From assembly GCA_025141015.1 (NCBI GenBank), contig CP081098.1, positions 3,974,501 to 4,038,500 of the forward strand: a DNA stretch of 64,000 nucleotides, in the 5' to 3' direction. Positions 33,581 to 42,861 of this stretch are shown here, piece by piece. The first letter of the stretch is position 1, and the number at the start of each line of letters is the position of its first letter. This DNA comes from Rhodobacteraceae bacterium M382. GTDB lineage: Bacteria > Pseudomonadota > Alphaproteobacteria > Rhodobacterales > Rhodobacteraceae. The translations under genes were made by a program, and so were the position numbers. The notes beneath the pieces were generated by a model. It saw nothing but the letters and a program-made list of their open reading frames with translations, made no database searches and had not been told where the DNA came from.

Positions 33581-34942
33581 TCAACGTCTCCTTACAGCAC
33601 CCCAGGGACCGACGCGGTCGATCAGGTCATCGCGACGTCCCGGCTTTGGGGGCGGCTCCGGGGTGCGGCCGCTCATGTCGGGTTCATGTCCAAACAGTGC
33701 CGCGCGTGCCCCCGCCTTGTCCACCGCATATTCCGAGGCCAGAAACTCTGCAACATAGGCTTTCTTGGGCTCGGGCCAGGTGCTGTAGGATTCATAGAAC
33801 AGGGGTTTGTGGCAAATGAACAATTGGCGGATGTCCAACGGACACAGCTCTGCCAAAAGCATATTGACCAGATCCCGATCCGGCGTGTCCGCAGCGCGTA
33901 ACGTATAAAAATACCCGGGGTGATCCGAACTGACCCGCGGCCACCCGCCGCCGGTTTCCGCCCAACGAACCATGGCAGCCAACAGATCGTATTCGACCGG
34001 CAATTCCCCAACATGCGCCCGCGCCAGCCGCCGCAAATCCGATCGCGACCGCCCGGCCAGATCCAGGCCCTTGCGGCCCAGCGTATCCGCGACAATGAAA
34101 TCCATCTTTTGGCGCAGGATCGCCGCACCATCCACACCGCGCGCCTTGACCACCGGTTCGGCCAACCCATTATAGTCCAGAAATTTGGCAATCCGGTTTC
34201 GGTCGCTCATGTCAAAGACGTATTTGATCGGCAGCTCCTCTGTCGGCCGTGGCCCGCTGGTGATCATCGCGGGGTGGTCCACCCCCTGGAACAGATAGAT
34301 CCCGCCGAAATGCGCCGTCCAGAAATTGCGCTGCTCGAATGTTTCATGCTTCAGGTGCACAGGGTTGCGGGACACATCACCGGTCTGCTTGGCCGTTTCG
34401 ATCATTTCGGCGATCAATACATCGTCAAACCAGCCATCCTCCTCGGTCTTGAACCGTTCGACCAGCCCGGCAAGGTGATCGGCCTGGGCAATGGTTCCCC
34501 TGGTCGTGTCGGCCTCGACCCGGATCTGACGGATGTCGAACAGGCGCGCAGGTGTCTCAACGCTGAACACCGAATTGACCAGTTCGCCCGCCACGGCATC
34601 TGTGGCGGTCAGGGCAAACAGCTGCGCCAGATTGCGCGCGATGAACTGCTGCAGGATATCCCGGCTGGTCGAAAATTTCGCGTCCAGCAGCGGCGCATTC
34701 TTCTGTTCGGGTGTGAGCAGAATGAACTGCCGATTGACCCCATTGGGATTGAGATACAGCGGATCGCCCAGCTCCTGCGCGATCTCGGGCGAAAACCCGG
34801 AGATGTCGATGTGAAAATCGCCAAGCCCGGTTTGCCTGCCAGACAAATGCTCCAGCGCCCGGTTGTAACGGTCAATCAGGGCAGGGCTTGAGACATGGAT
34901 CAGGTTACCAAACATCAACCCGTTCTGGATGAGACGTTTCAC
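33581..34942 (-). CDS. DUF6638-like conserved protein
   Basis: A 453-aa soluble protein starting MKRLIQNGLMFGNLIHVSSP. It contains recognisable alphaproteobacterial blocks: LVERFKTEEDGWFDDVLIAE, HFGGIYLFQGVDHPAM, ELPIKYVFDMSDRNRIAKFL, FIVADTLGRKGLDLAGRSRS, CPLDIRQLFICHKPLFYESY and a Pro-rich C-terminus. I recall this as DUF6638, but cannot verify. No signal peptide, membrane helix or catalytic motif was found. In related genomes (memory) it neighbours an AAA ATPase; here that neighbour is displaced to 40.9 kb by the RTX insertion. Start ATG at 34942 after AAGGGAAAGC. Confidence 0.7.
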   Translation of the reverse strand: MKRLIQNGLMFGNLIHVSSPALIDRYNRALEHLSGRQTGLGDFHIDISGFSPEIAQELGDPLYLNPNGVNRQFILLTPEQKNAPLLDAKFSTSRDILQQFIARNLAQLFALTATDAVAGELVNSVFSVETPARLFDIRQIRVEADTTRGTIAQADHLAGLVERFKTEEDGWFDDVLIAEMIETAKQTGDVSRNPVHLKHETFEQRNFWTAHFGGIYLFQGVDHPAMITSGPRPTEELPIKYVFDMSDRNRIAKFLDYNGLAEPVVKARGVDGAAILRQKMDFIVADTLGRKGLDLAGRSRSDLRRLARAHVGELPVEYDLLAAMVRWAETGGGWPRVSSDHPGYFYTLRAADTPDRDLVNMLLAELCPLDIRQLFICHKPLFYESYSTWPEPKKAYVAEFLASEYAVDKAGARAALFGHEPDMSGRTPEPPPKPGRRDDLIDRVGPWGAVRRR

Positions 34943-35408
34943 TTTGCTTTCCCTTCAGAAATGTCCCTGTGCAGAATGATCACAGGCCTGTCCTCCAATT
35001 CAACCAGACCCTGAAAAGGGACCGCTGGTGTGCCCAATCTACCACCAGCCCAGTCTAAACGAACCACAGACCCAAATGATACATCACAGTCTGGCGCTCA
35101 ATCCCAATTTTACACCACCCCAATTTTACACCACGCAAACCTTCTCAGAACGCGGCAACGCGGGTTGGACGTTCGGGGCAACATCTCTGTCCGGTCGCCG
35201 CATCTGACGTTTCATGTTCCTGAAATAAATGAATTCAAAGAGTGGATTACAAGGCAACGCATCTTTTCGCCGCAGGCTTTGCCCTATGGCTTGGCACTGC
35301 AGTTCCTGCTTTGCGCGCCGTATTGAGGCAAGGCAGCCCACCCAGGGACGCGCAGTGGTGGCGGTGGTGGGGTGAATTACTGGGGGCCAGAGGTGACAGG
35401 TTACATCC
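34943..35408. other. Intergenic stretch with a 16-bp tandem repeat
   Basis: 466 bases lie between DUF6638 and the RTX gene end. The clear structure is a perfect tandem repeat of CCCAATTTTACACCAC at 35103-35118 and 35119-35134. The sequence is more AT-rich than neighbouring genes. A 45-codon open frame on the minus strand (about 35075-34938) has no ATG and atypical codon use. No convincing gene, RNA or terminator seen. Confidence 0.6.
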
Positions 35409-38400
35409 TCAGATCAACAGATCGAATGTGTCCGTTCCGATCTGGATGTTGATCGCGCTTTGGCCGCCGCCATCGACCAGCGCCCAGATGATCTGTTCGG
35501 TGGGTTTGTAGATCACGAACGCCTCTTGCACCGTGTCATCGCCTGACCGTTCGCCCACGTCATTGGCGGTATGGGCCAGGTTGACCTGGAAATCGCTGGC
35601 CGTGGCGGGGACACCGCCCCAAAACAGCACGTCGCCTTCGGTGGACAGGTAATCCTGCAGCCAGTCCGATCCGTGGCCCTCGACACCGGCATGGAAGAAC
35701 TTGTCCGCGCCAGAGCCGCCATTGATCCGGTCGCTGCCAAAGCCGCCATTGACAAAATCATTGCCCGCACCGCCAAACACCAGATCGGAAAACGCCGAGC
35801 CGGTGATCACGTCGTCGCCGTCCTGACCCTGCAGGTCATCAACACCCGCGCCACCGGCGATGGTATCGTTGCCCGCCTGACCAAACACCTGGTCGTTGCC
35901 CGCGCCCGCGTCCACGCTGTCATCGCCCGCTCCGGCAAAGACCACATCGCGCAGGTCAGCATCCGTGGCCCCGCCCTGAATGGTGTCATTGCCTTCGCCA
36001 CCGTTCAGCGTATCGGCGCCATCGCCCCCGTTGATGATGTCATTGCCGGCGTTCCCGACCAGACGGTCGTTGTCGCCCAGACCGGTGATCGTGTCGTTGC
36101 CTTCGGCCCCGATCAGAACATCGCGCCCCGGTGTCCCCGTCAGGTTCAACGCGCCTGGCGTGATCGGACCTGTGGCAGCGCTGGTGACGCTTTCATCCGT
36201 TCCAAAGGTGTCCGTATAGGTGAACACAACCGAAATCTGGCGGCCCACATCGTCGGATGTCAGGGTGTAGGTTTCATTGGTGGCACCCGCAATCGGGGTG
36301 CCATCCCGCAGCCATTGTCCGGCTTCGGTCGATTCGTTGATCCCGTCGGCATCCGCAACCCCCGACGTATCCGCAGTGAGCGTATCGCCGCTTTTGGTGC
36401 CACCCGAAATCGTCACGGCCCCGGTTGGCAGATCGTTGACATTGGCCACCGCAACCGTCGCCGCGCTGGTCACGGTTTCAGCCGTGCCCGCATTGTCGGT
36501 ATAGCCAAAGCGGTACGACATCTGCGCCCCCACATCGGCCTGCGTCAGCGCATAGGTCGTCGACGTCGCACCAGCCACCGCGACACCATCGCGCAACCAT
36601 TGACCCGACAGGGTCGCCGCATTGATCCCATCCGCATCGCTCACACCAGAAGGATCCGCCGTCAGCGTCCCCCCCTGCTCGGCCGTGCCGCTGATCACAA
36701 CCGCTCCAACCGGCGCATCATTCACATCCGCAACAGCCGACGTCGGCGCGCTGGTCACGGTTTCATGGGCACCAAGGCTGTCCGTGAAGGTATAGACCAC
36801 GGACAGGCGTGAACCGACGTCCTCCTGGGTCAGGACATGGCTGGATCCGGTGCTGCCGTCGATATCGACACCGTCGCGTTGCCATTGGAACCCTTCGGTG
36901 CCCGCCACGATCCCATCCGCATCGCGGACCGATGAAATGTCGGCCACAAGGGTCCGCCCCTGCACCGGGGGCAGACCGTCAATGACAACCCCACCTTCCG
37001 GCGCAGCGGACACCGCCTGCAGCTCATAGGCTCCCAGGTCGACGATACCGCCATTGTCCACATCGGGTAAATTGATGGCGCGCGGCGCGCCGGTGGCGTC
37101 GGTCTCCACGCCTTCGAATTGCCTGCCCAAATCCAGCGCCGGATTGGTGACACTGGGGTTCAACGCGACCGTCTGAACCGACCCGCCATTGTCGGCCAGG
37201 ACACCACCGCCGTCGGGCCCCACGGCAGCAAACACCTGTTGTGCGTCCCCACCCACCAGGTTCTGGCCCTCCTGCGTGATGTCACCGGCAATTTCCGCGT
37301 CCGTGCCCGCAGAATTCCCCAGAACCAGAGACAACGTCAGAGTGGACGTCTTTGACGGCAGATTATAAATCCCGCCGCCGCTCTGCGTTGCCGAATTTCC
37401 GGTCACAGTGCTGTTTTGAAGCGTCAGGCTTCCCCGATTGTGAATTCCGCCACCATCGCCATCGGCAGCATTATCCGCAACCGTGGTATTCATGAGAAAC
37501 AAACGCCCCAGATTATAGGCACCGCCGCCGCCCAAACCACCTTTGACGTTGGAGGACACGGTGCTGTCGGTCAGATAGACATAGGCGCTGCGATCGGTAA
37601 AAACACCGCCATTCTGGTTGCCTGACAACGTGCTGCCATCAAAGGACACCCGGGCGACTTGTCCGGCAAAAACACCGCTGCCACCATTGGACAGGCTTGA
37701 GACATTGGTCAATTGAACCGTTGCTCTTGTCGGGAAATACCCGGATCCAAAGTTCCCGTGGACGCTCAGCCCGTTGCCCTCGTTGTTTCTGCTGACAACA
37801 TCGTTCACATGCAGATCGGTCGCCCCTCCATAGCCAAAGGAACTGAACACGGACAAACCCGCCCCGCCATTGTCGAACATCTCGCTGTTGCTGACGGTTG
37901 CCGTGTCGCAGTTGTACAGGCGCAAACCAGAATTGTCATTCCCGTACAGGGTCAGGTTTGAAAGGCTCAGGGTTTCAACACTGTTGAAAACCAGACCGTT
38001 TCCCGCACCGGTCACATTGATCGCGCTGACCGACACGACGTCGCCGCTGCTTTCAAGCGCCGTATAACCGCCATTGCCGTCCAACGTCAGATCGGCAGTG
38101 CCATCCCCGTCAAAATCCCCGCTAAGCGTGATGCTGGACGACGACACCAACGGCGTGCCATCCAAAACAATTGTCGTGTCATTTTCAAACGCTTCGCCGA
38201 CCCCGGAGGCAAAAGAAATTACGCTGTGATCCGGGTCAAGATCAGCAAAGGCAAGCGCCTCTCGCAACGACGTCTGATTGTCAAAGGGGTCGACCACATC
38301 CAATGCGGTCGTAACCGTCAGGCTGCCCGGTTCGACAGGCGGAAAATCACCCTGTGCCTCGACAGCACCTGAATCGGCAACCCCACCGTTATCCACCCCA

Positions 38401-39353
38401 AAATAATCAATGACGCGCGGTGCACCCGTCGCGTCCAGGTCCAAACCCGTGATCGCGTCGCCAACATCTATGGCGGGATTGTCCGCCGTCTCCTTTAGGG
38501 CGACGGTCTGAACCGGCCCGCCATTATCGGCAAGCGCCCCGCCACCATTGGCGTCCAGAGACTGAAACACGTCCGATACGACACCCGAAACAATGGTGCC
38601 ATCCCGGATTGCAAAGGCATCGCCATATGACTCGCTGCCAGTTGCCGCTGAATTTCCCAGAATGATGGTATTCGTCGCATCCGCACGACCCGAAACATAG
38701 GTCCCACCCGTATACAGGCCACCGCCAAAACCGGTTGCCGTGTTCCCGGTAATCGTTGTGTGGACCATCGACACAACGTCGGAATTGTAAATGCCGCCAC
38801 CATCGCGCGCCGCATTGCCCTGTATCGTGGTATTGGTCAGGCTCAGCGTGCCGCTGTTGGAAATGCCGCCGCCCCCAAGGTCGGCTGTATTGCCCGAAAC
38901 CGTGCTCGACTCGAGCGTCAAACTGCCCGAATTTCGAATCCCGCCGCCCGCAGTGACCGCAGTACTGTCGCGAACCGTGCTGTCCCTCAGGATCACGGTG
39001 GCGTCTTCGGAAATGGCAATGCCACCACCGGAGTCTGCATGCCCCCCAGCGACGGTCATTTCCGTCAACGTGACCGCGCCGCTGACGATATTCAAAACCC
39101 GGTCAGAGCCGCTGCCCTGCAAGGTGATATCGGCACCGGGAACGTCATTGAGTCCACCGTCCAGCGTCACATCCTGGGCAATGTCCAATTGCCCCAGAGA
39201 CAACGTGATGGTTTCGCCGGCCAACAGCGCATCAAATTCGATCAGATCCGCCCCCGGTGACGTTTCCGCCTGCTGCACGGCCTCGCGCAGCGACGTCACC
39301 CCGTCTGTCGCGTCGATCGTATCCAGATGTGTTGTAACAACGAAAGAAGCCAT
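35409..39353 (-). CDS. Giant secreted protein: parallel beta-helix repeats, Ig-like repeats and C-terminal RTX calcium-binding repeats
   Basis: A 1314-aa protein without a classical signal peptide. The N-terminal two-thirds are right-handed beta-helix repeats with choice-of-anchor-type segments. CSLREA-like openings (TSLREAVQQAETSPGADLIE near the start and NQTSLREALAFADLDPDHSV later) and SGGGIYN-like turns recur. About residues 800-1065 hold three ~90-residue Ig/cadherin-like repeats (e.g. SDADGINAATLSGQWLRDG). About 1073-1217 are RTX nonapeptides (GGDGADTLNGGEGNDTIQGG). The last ~90 residues, ending TDTFDLLI, fit a type I secretion signal. Likely exported by a HlyB/D-type system and folded by Ca2+ outside as a surface adhesin or carbohydrate-binding protein. 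GGAGACC precedes the ATG. Confidence 0.88.
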   Translation of the reverse strand: MASFVVTTHLDTIDATDGVTSLREAVQQAETSPGADLIEFDALLAGETITLSLGQLDIAQDVTLDGGLNDVPGADITLQGSGSDRVLNIVSGAVTLTEMTVAGGHADSGGGIAISEDATVILRDSTVRDSTAVTAGGGIRNSGSLTLESSTVSGNTADLGGGGISNSGTLSLTNTTIQGNAARDGGGIYNSDVVSMVHTTITGNTATGFGGGLYTGGTYVSGRADATNTIILGNSAATGSESYGDAFAIRDGTIVSGVVSDVFQSLDANGGGALADNGGPVQTVALKETADNPAIDVGDAITGLDLDATGAPRVIDYFGVDNGGVADSGAVEAQGDFPPVEPGSLTVTTALDVVDPFDNQTSLREALAFADLDPDHSVISFASGVGEAFENDTTIVLDGTPLVSSSSITLSGDFDGDGTADLTLDGNGGYTALESSGDVVSVSAINVTGAGNGLVFNSVETLSLSNLTLYGNDNSGLRLYNCDTATVSNSEMFDNGGAGLSVFSSFGYGGATDLHVNDVVSRNNEGNGLSVHGNFGSGYFPTRATVQLTNVSSLSNGGSGVFAGQVARVSFDGSTLSGNQNGGVFTDRSAYVYLTDSTVSSNVKGGLGGGGAYNLGRLFLMNTTVADNAADGDGGGIHNRGSLTLQNSTVTGNSATQSGGGIYNLPSKTSTLTLSLVLGNSAGTDAEIAGDITQEGQNLVGGDAQQVFAAVGPDGGGVLADNGGSVQTVALNPSVTNPALDLGRQFEGVETDATGAPRAINLPDVDNGGIVDLGAYELQAVSAAPEGGVVIDGLPPVQGRTLVADISSVRDADGIVAGTEGFQWQRDGVDIDGSTGSSHVLTQEDVGSRLSVVYTFTDSLGAHETVTSAPTSAVADVNDAPVGAVVISGTAEQGGTLTADPSGVSDADGINAATLSGQWLRDGVAVAGATSTTYALTQADVGAQMSYRFGYTDNAGTAETVTSAATVAVANVNDLPTGAVTISGGTKSGDTLTADTSGVADADGINESTEAGQWLRDGTPIAGATNETYTLTSDDVGRQISVVFTYTDTFGTDESVTSAATGPITPGALNLTGTPGRDVLIGAEGNDTITGLGDNDRLVGNAGNDIINGGDGADTLNGGEGNDTIQGGATDADLRDVVFAGAGDDSVDAGAGNDQVFGQAGNDTIAGGAGVDDLQGQDGDDVITGSAFSDLVFGGAGNDFVNGGFGSDRINGGSGADKFFHAGVEGHGSDWLQDYLSTEGDVLFWGGVPATASDFQVNLAHTANDVGERSGDDTVQEAFVIYKPTEQIIWALVDGGGQSAINIQIGTDTFDLLI

Positions 39354-39665
39354 TTGGTCTCCGATTTTTACGGGTCAAAACGAATTGCAAAAAATATTGG
39401 ACGCGCGTTAATTCCGCTGTGCACCCCGCCGCAATTGAAAGGGCCGCATTCAATTCTGTCAACCAGCCGCGCATGTCCGGCCATTTGTTTTACAAACTAT
39501 TTATGTACGCAGTCTCACCGACCCGTTTCAATCAGAAATATATCACTGTATCGGCAAATATAACAGCCTGCCCAGTGTCGCACTTCACCGTGATTTTCCC
39601 GCTGATATTGGCCGTTTAATCCCTTTGACGCCAGCCGCCTCCCGACGCGACCCCATCCAAAATCT
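39354..39665. other. AT-rich intergenic stretch upstream of the RTX gene
   Basis: 312 bases with visibly lower GC than the flanking genes, e.g. around 39481-39560. It should contain the RTX promoter, but no confident -35/-10 pair, repeat or RNA could be defined. The low GC is consistent with recent acquisition of this segment. Confidence 0.5.
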
Positions 39666-40574
39666 CTATGGGTCAATGACGCCCGGACGGTCAGGAAAGA
39701 CAGCAGTCCCAGCTTTCCGCCCTGTCTCCGCGGATGGCTCCCGGTTTTCGGGCGGATTCGAAACAATTCGAAACGCGCTGGATTTCTGCAAATCCTGCCA
39801 AAACGCCTGTTGCGAATATCGTTCGAATAAATCCGGGGGCAGAATGGTTTCGCGCGGGCGGGGTTTCACCTCAGGGTGGACACGATGCAGCCCATCCAGA
39901 CCCAGGGTCTGGTCAAAGGTCGGAGCGTCAAAGTCTATGGCCTTGAAATCATGTTCAAACGGGTCTTCACCCAGAAATTCATAAATCAACTGAAAGACTT
40001 GGACCGGTTGATGCACAAGCAGGTCGTATTCAACGATCACCAAACGATCCGCAAATTCGGAATAACACGCCTCTCTCAGGGCGTGCCACGGATAGCCAAC
40101 CAGACTGTTGGCCTGTGCCAGCGCGGCAGTCCGCGTATAAACGGTCGATCGCTCCCCCTCTGTCTGAAAAAGACGCGTGTGTTCAAATGCATTCTGGCGG
40201 AACTGCCGTTCCATCGAATCCATGATCCACGCCACATCCCGGACCAGACACACAACTTTTGCATTGGGAAAAACCTGCAACAGCGCGGGGAGCTTTGCGG
40301 TCCATGCCCGGTTGGTATCAAAAATCACCTCTTCTGTCTGCTCGGCATAATAGCTGTCGAACAGCCCGCGCAGCAATCTGGCCCGCTGGGCCTGGGTCAC
40401 CATGGTGCTCAGCTCGGTTCCCGCCGAAACCTGCGCAATCATGCCGTCGAACAGGCTGGCAATCGGGCTTGTCATTCCGGCATGAAACCGTGGGTTCTGG
40501 CGCAAAATCGCAGCGGCCAATGTGGACCCCGAACGTGGCAATCCAGAAATAAAGTGAAACTGTCTATTGTCCAT
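39666..40574 (-). CDS. Sulfotransferase family protein (P-loop, tyrosyl/general type)
   Basis: A 302-aa PAPS-dependent sulfotransferase: 5'-phosphosulfate loop FHFISGLPRSGSTLAAAIL at the N-terminus, the PRFHAGMTSPIASL segment, and the 3'-phosphate region VVCLVRDVAWIMDSM. HRVHPEVKPRPRETILPPDL lies toward the C-terminus. It is a different subfamily from the 27.6-kb enzyme and resembles the sulfotransferase_3/tyrosylprotein-like group. It is transcribed in the same direction as, and upstream of, the RTX gene (312-base gap). The ATG at 40574 has GAGAAG upstream. It may modify the RTX protein or a cell-surface glycan, which is inference. Confidence 0.85.
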   Translation of the reverse strand: MDNRQFHFISGLPRSGSTLAAAILRQNPRFHAGMTSPIASLFDGMIAQVSAGTELSTMVTQAQRARLLRGLFDSYYAEQTEEVIFDTNRAWTAKLPALLQVFPNAKVVCLVRDVAWIMDSMERQFRQNAFEHTRLFQTEGERSTVYTRTAALAQANSLVGYPWHALREACYSEFADRLVIVEYDLLVHQPVQVFQLIYEFLGEDPFEHDFKAIDFDAPTFDQTLGLDGLHRVHPEVKPRPRETILPPDLFERYSQQAFWQDLQKSSAFRIVSNPPENREPSAETGRKAGTAVFPDRPGVIDP

Positions 40575-40856
40575 TTTTCTTCTCATTTCAACGGTGCCAA
40601 ATTCAGATGTCACCGAAACCGAATTGGACCTGACCAATTGTCTGTTCATCGGTTCAACTCATTTTAAAAATCGTACATCGGACCGGATACAGTCGCAATT
40701 TCTTAGATCAAAAAGACCGGCGCATCCAAATTCGGCAATTGCCACGCGGCCCTATCCGTTTTGTTGACCCCGGCAGGTTTTATTCCTCCCCTTTGCTGCA
40801 CCGCCTTTATGCAACGGCCCTGGCGCGCACGGGCCCGAAACAACAGCGGCAGCAGT

Positions 40857-42794
40857 TCAGGAGGTGCCCCCCAAATAGCGCCGCTTGGCCTCTGCCTGAC
40901 GGCCAAAATCCCGCACCATCGACTCGATCGCAACCTCGTCTGATTTATCGGCATAACGGAATTCGCTATCGGCATAACGATTGATTTCCTGGATCACCAT
41001 TTCGACAGTGATCGGAACCCGAAGCTCCGAAATCATGGCCATTTTGGTGTCATAGTCGCGGAATAGAAACAGTTCAGGGTTTTCCATCCACGCGTCCGGC
41101 AGCTCGAAATCCATCGCCCGGACCTTGACCGCATCGGTGATATTCTTGATCGCACGACCGGTAAATCGGTCGTCGGCGTCCTGAATGGCCTTGAGATAGG
41201 TTCCCAGCTTGGCAATCGTATCCAGGTCACCGATCTGATCATGAACCCTGTCAAAGACCGCCATCAGCCCGGCCTCCTGCGGTCTGGAATGGGCGGCAAA
41301 GCTGCGGGCGACGGCCTTTTTGATTTCCTGCGCGGCATAGGCGTCGTGTTCGCCCAGCGGGATGTTGTGGTTGCGGCCCATCAACAGGTTGAGGATGTCG
41401 ATGTAATCCTCGCGCGTTTGCGGCCCATCAACCAGAAACCGTGCCCCGGCGCGCTGACGCAGGGCATCATCGACGTTTTCAGGATAATTCGAAAACATTC
41501 CGAACGTGCAATTGCCCCGCACTACGGTATTGGCCCCGGCAAAGCTCTCCATCAGAACGGCGGTGATTTCCAATTGCCCGGCCGATGACTGACGATCACC
41601 GCGTTTGCCGGCCAATTGGTCGATATCATCGATGGTGCCGAACCCGATCGCTGCGGGGTCAATGATCGTGTTGATGAACGCCTTGGCGTTCTGGCCGGAT
41701 TTCCCCTGATAACTGTCGATGTTTTCGGTGCTCAGGTTCTGATAGCGGAACGGATAGCCTGCCACCTTGCAATACTCATTGATCAGCCCGGCCATCATCT
41801 GGATCAAGGTGGTCTTGCCCGTCCCCGGTTTGCCATCGCCCATAAAGGTGAAAATGAAGCCGCCCAGTTCGGCAAACGGGTTCATTCGACGGTCGAAATC
41901 ATAGGCCATCAACATCTTGGCCAATCGCATGGCCTGATATTTGGCGATATGGTTGCCCACCACCTCGTGCGGTTTTTTGAACGTCATGGTCAACGTGGTG
42001 GATTTGGCCTTGGTTGCCGGTTCGAACCCGCGAAGGGTCAGATCATCCGCCTCGATCCGCCAGGCCGCCCCGGTAAACGGGACAAGACGCGGGGCGGTCT
42101 GTGCCCTCAGCGCGGCCTTTTCCATCACCTGTTCGCCATAGGCGGCCACGGTGGCGGCCATCTGGGCATCGTCCTGCGCATAAAACGCCAGCTTCTGGTC
42201 AACCTCCCACAGCGCCCCATGCAACGCGAGCTGGGCGTTATCCGTCAGAAACTCTTCGGCTTCCCCGGTTTCGACCTGCGTTTCTCCCAGATGCGGGGCC
42301 AGCAAAAACGCCACCGCATTGGCCCAGACATGGGCCACAACCAGCGCCTCGGCGCTGAGAAGATCACCGAACTCCGACTTGCGGTCCGCGGCCAGGGCAC
42401 CGGACAAATTGGCCCGTTTCAGATCGCCCAGCCCAGAGGCATCGCAAAACTGTTCCCCCATCGCCAGAGCAATCGCCAACGCCCGGCGCAGGCTGTGCAT
42501 GACCGTGGCCTGAAGCGGCGAGGTCAAGGGATCACCACCGTCCGCGGCCTCGATCCGCTCGATCAGATGGACCCCTTCGGGTCGGGCGGTCGACCGGGTG
42601 ACCAGACCCGGTGTCGTGGATCGAAACCGACGCCGGGGGGCAATGCCGGAACTGCGTTGCTCGGCCTTGGCGGGCGTGCGCGCTTTGGCGCTGCGCGGCG
42701 TGTGATCAAAGCCATCCAACAGGGCGGCGGCGGCATCGTAATGCGCGCGAATGTCGTCTTCGCGCAATTCCATCTGATCGGATGTCAGGCTCAT
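40857..42794 (-). CDS. AAA+ family ATPase of unknown function
   Basis: A 645-aa protein. Residues 1-75 are charged and probably disordered. A helical region of about 80-250 is not assigned. The AAA+ core spans roughly 290-500. Walker A is FMGDGKPGTGKTTLIQMM (about 318-333). Walker B is IGFGTIDDIDQL (about 383-394). Sensor 1 is FGMFSNYPENV, and an arginine-finger region follows in DDALRQRAGARFLVDG. A helical C-terminus includes DRFTGRAIKNITDAVKVRAM. No protease, helicase or membrane domain is visible, so it may remodel a partner encoded nearby. It sits in a conserved-looking gene set with uncharacterised proteins. A GAGGAGGGG ribosome binding site precedes the ATG at 42794. Confidence 0.85.
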   Translation of the reverse strand: MSLTSDQMELREDDIRAHYDAAAALLDGFDHTPRSAKARTPAKAEQRSSGIAPRRRFRSTTPGLVTRSTARPEGVHLIERIEAADGGDPLTSPLQATVMHSLRRALAIALAMGEQFCDASGLGDLKRANLSGALAADRKSEFGDLLSAEALVVAHVWANAVAFLLAPHLGETQVETGEAEEFLTDNAQLALHGALWEVDQKLAFYAQDDAQMAATVAAYGEQVMEKAALRAQTAPRLVPFTGAAWRIEADDLTLRGFEPATKAKSTTLTMTFKKPHEVVGNHIAKYQAMRLAKMLMAYDFDRRMNPFAELGGFIFTFMGDGKPGTGKTTLIQMMAGLINEYCKVAGYPFRYQNLSTENIDSYQGKSGQNAKAFINTIIDPAAIGFGTIDDIDQLAGKRGDRQSSAGQLEITAVLMESFAGANTVVRGNCTFGMFSNYPENVDDALRQRAGARFLVDGPQTREDYIDILNLLMGRNHNIPLGEHDAYAAQEIKKAVARSFAAHSRPQEAGLMAVFDRVHDQIGDLDTIAKLGTYLKAIQDADDRFTGRAIKNITDAVKVRAMDFELPDAWMENPELFLFRDYDTKMAMISELRVPITVEMVIQEINRYADSEFRYADKSDEVAIESMVRDFGRQAEAKRRYLGGTS

Positions 42795-42811
42795 GAGGTA
42801 ACGCCCCTCCT

Positions 42812-42861
42812 CTTCATCTCGCTCAAAAACTCCCGCCGGAGGCTTGGTCCGGCAGGACCAA
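42812..42861 (-). repeat. Dispersed intergenic element upstream of the AAA+ gene
   Basis: On the minus strand a perfect hairpin TTGGTCC-GGCA-GGACCAA... (42861-42844) is followed by GCCTCCGGCGGGAGTTTTT and GAGCGAGATGAAG. The tail GGAGTTTT...GCGAGATGAA recurs at 57643-57663 upstream of glcE. Confidence 0.6.

Noticed and set aside
34938-35075. 45-codon minus-strand open frame (…PFQGLVELEDRP…) upstream of DUF6638
   Set aside because: No ATG, bounded by a stop at the 5' end, codon use unlike neighbouring genes, no recognised homology. Could be a decayed gene end, but not supportable.
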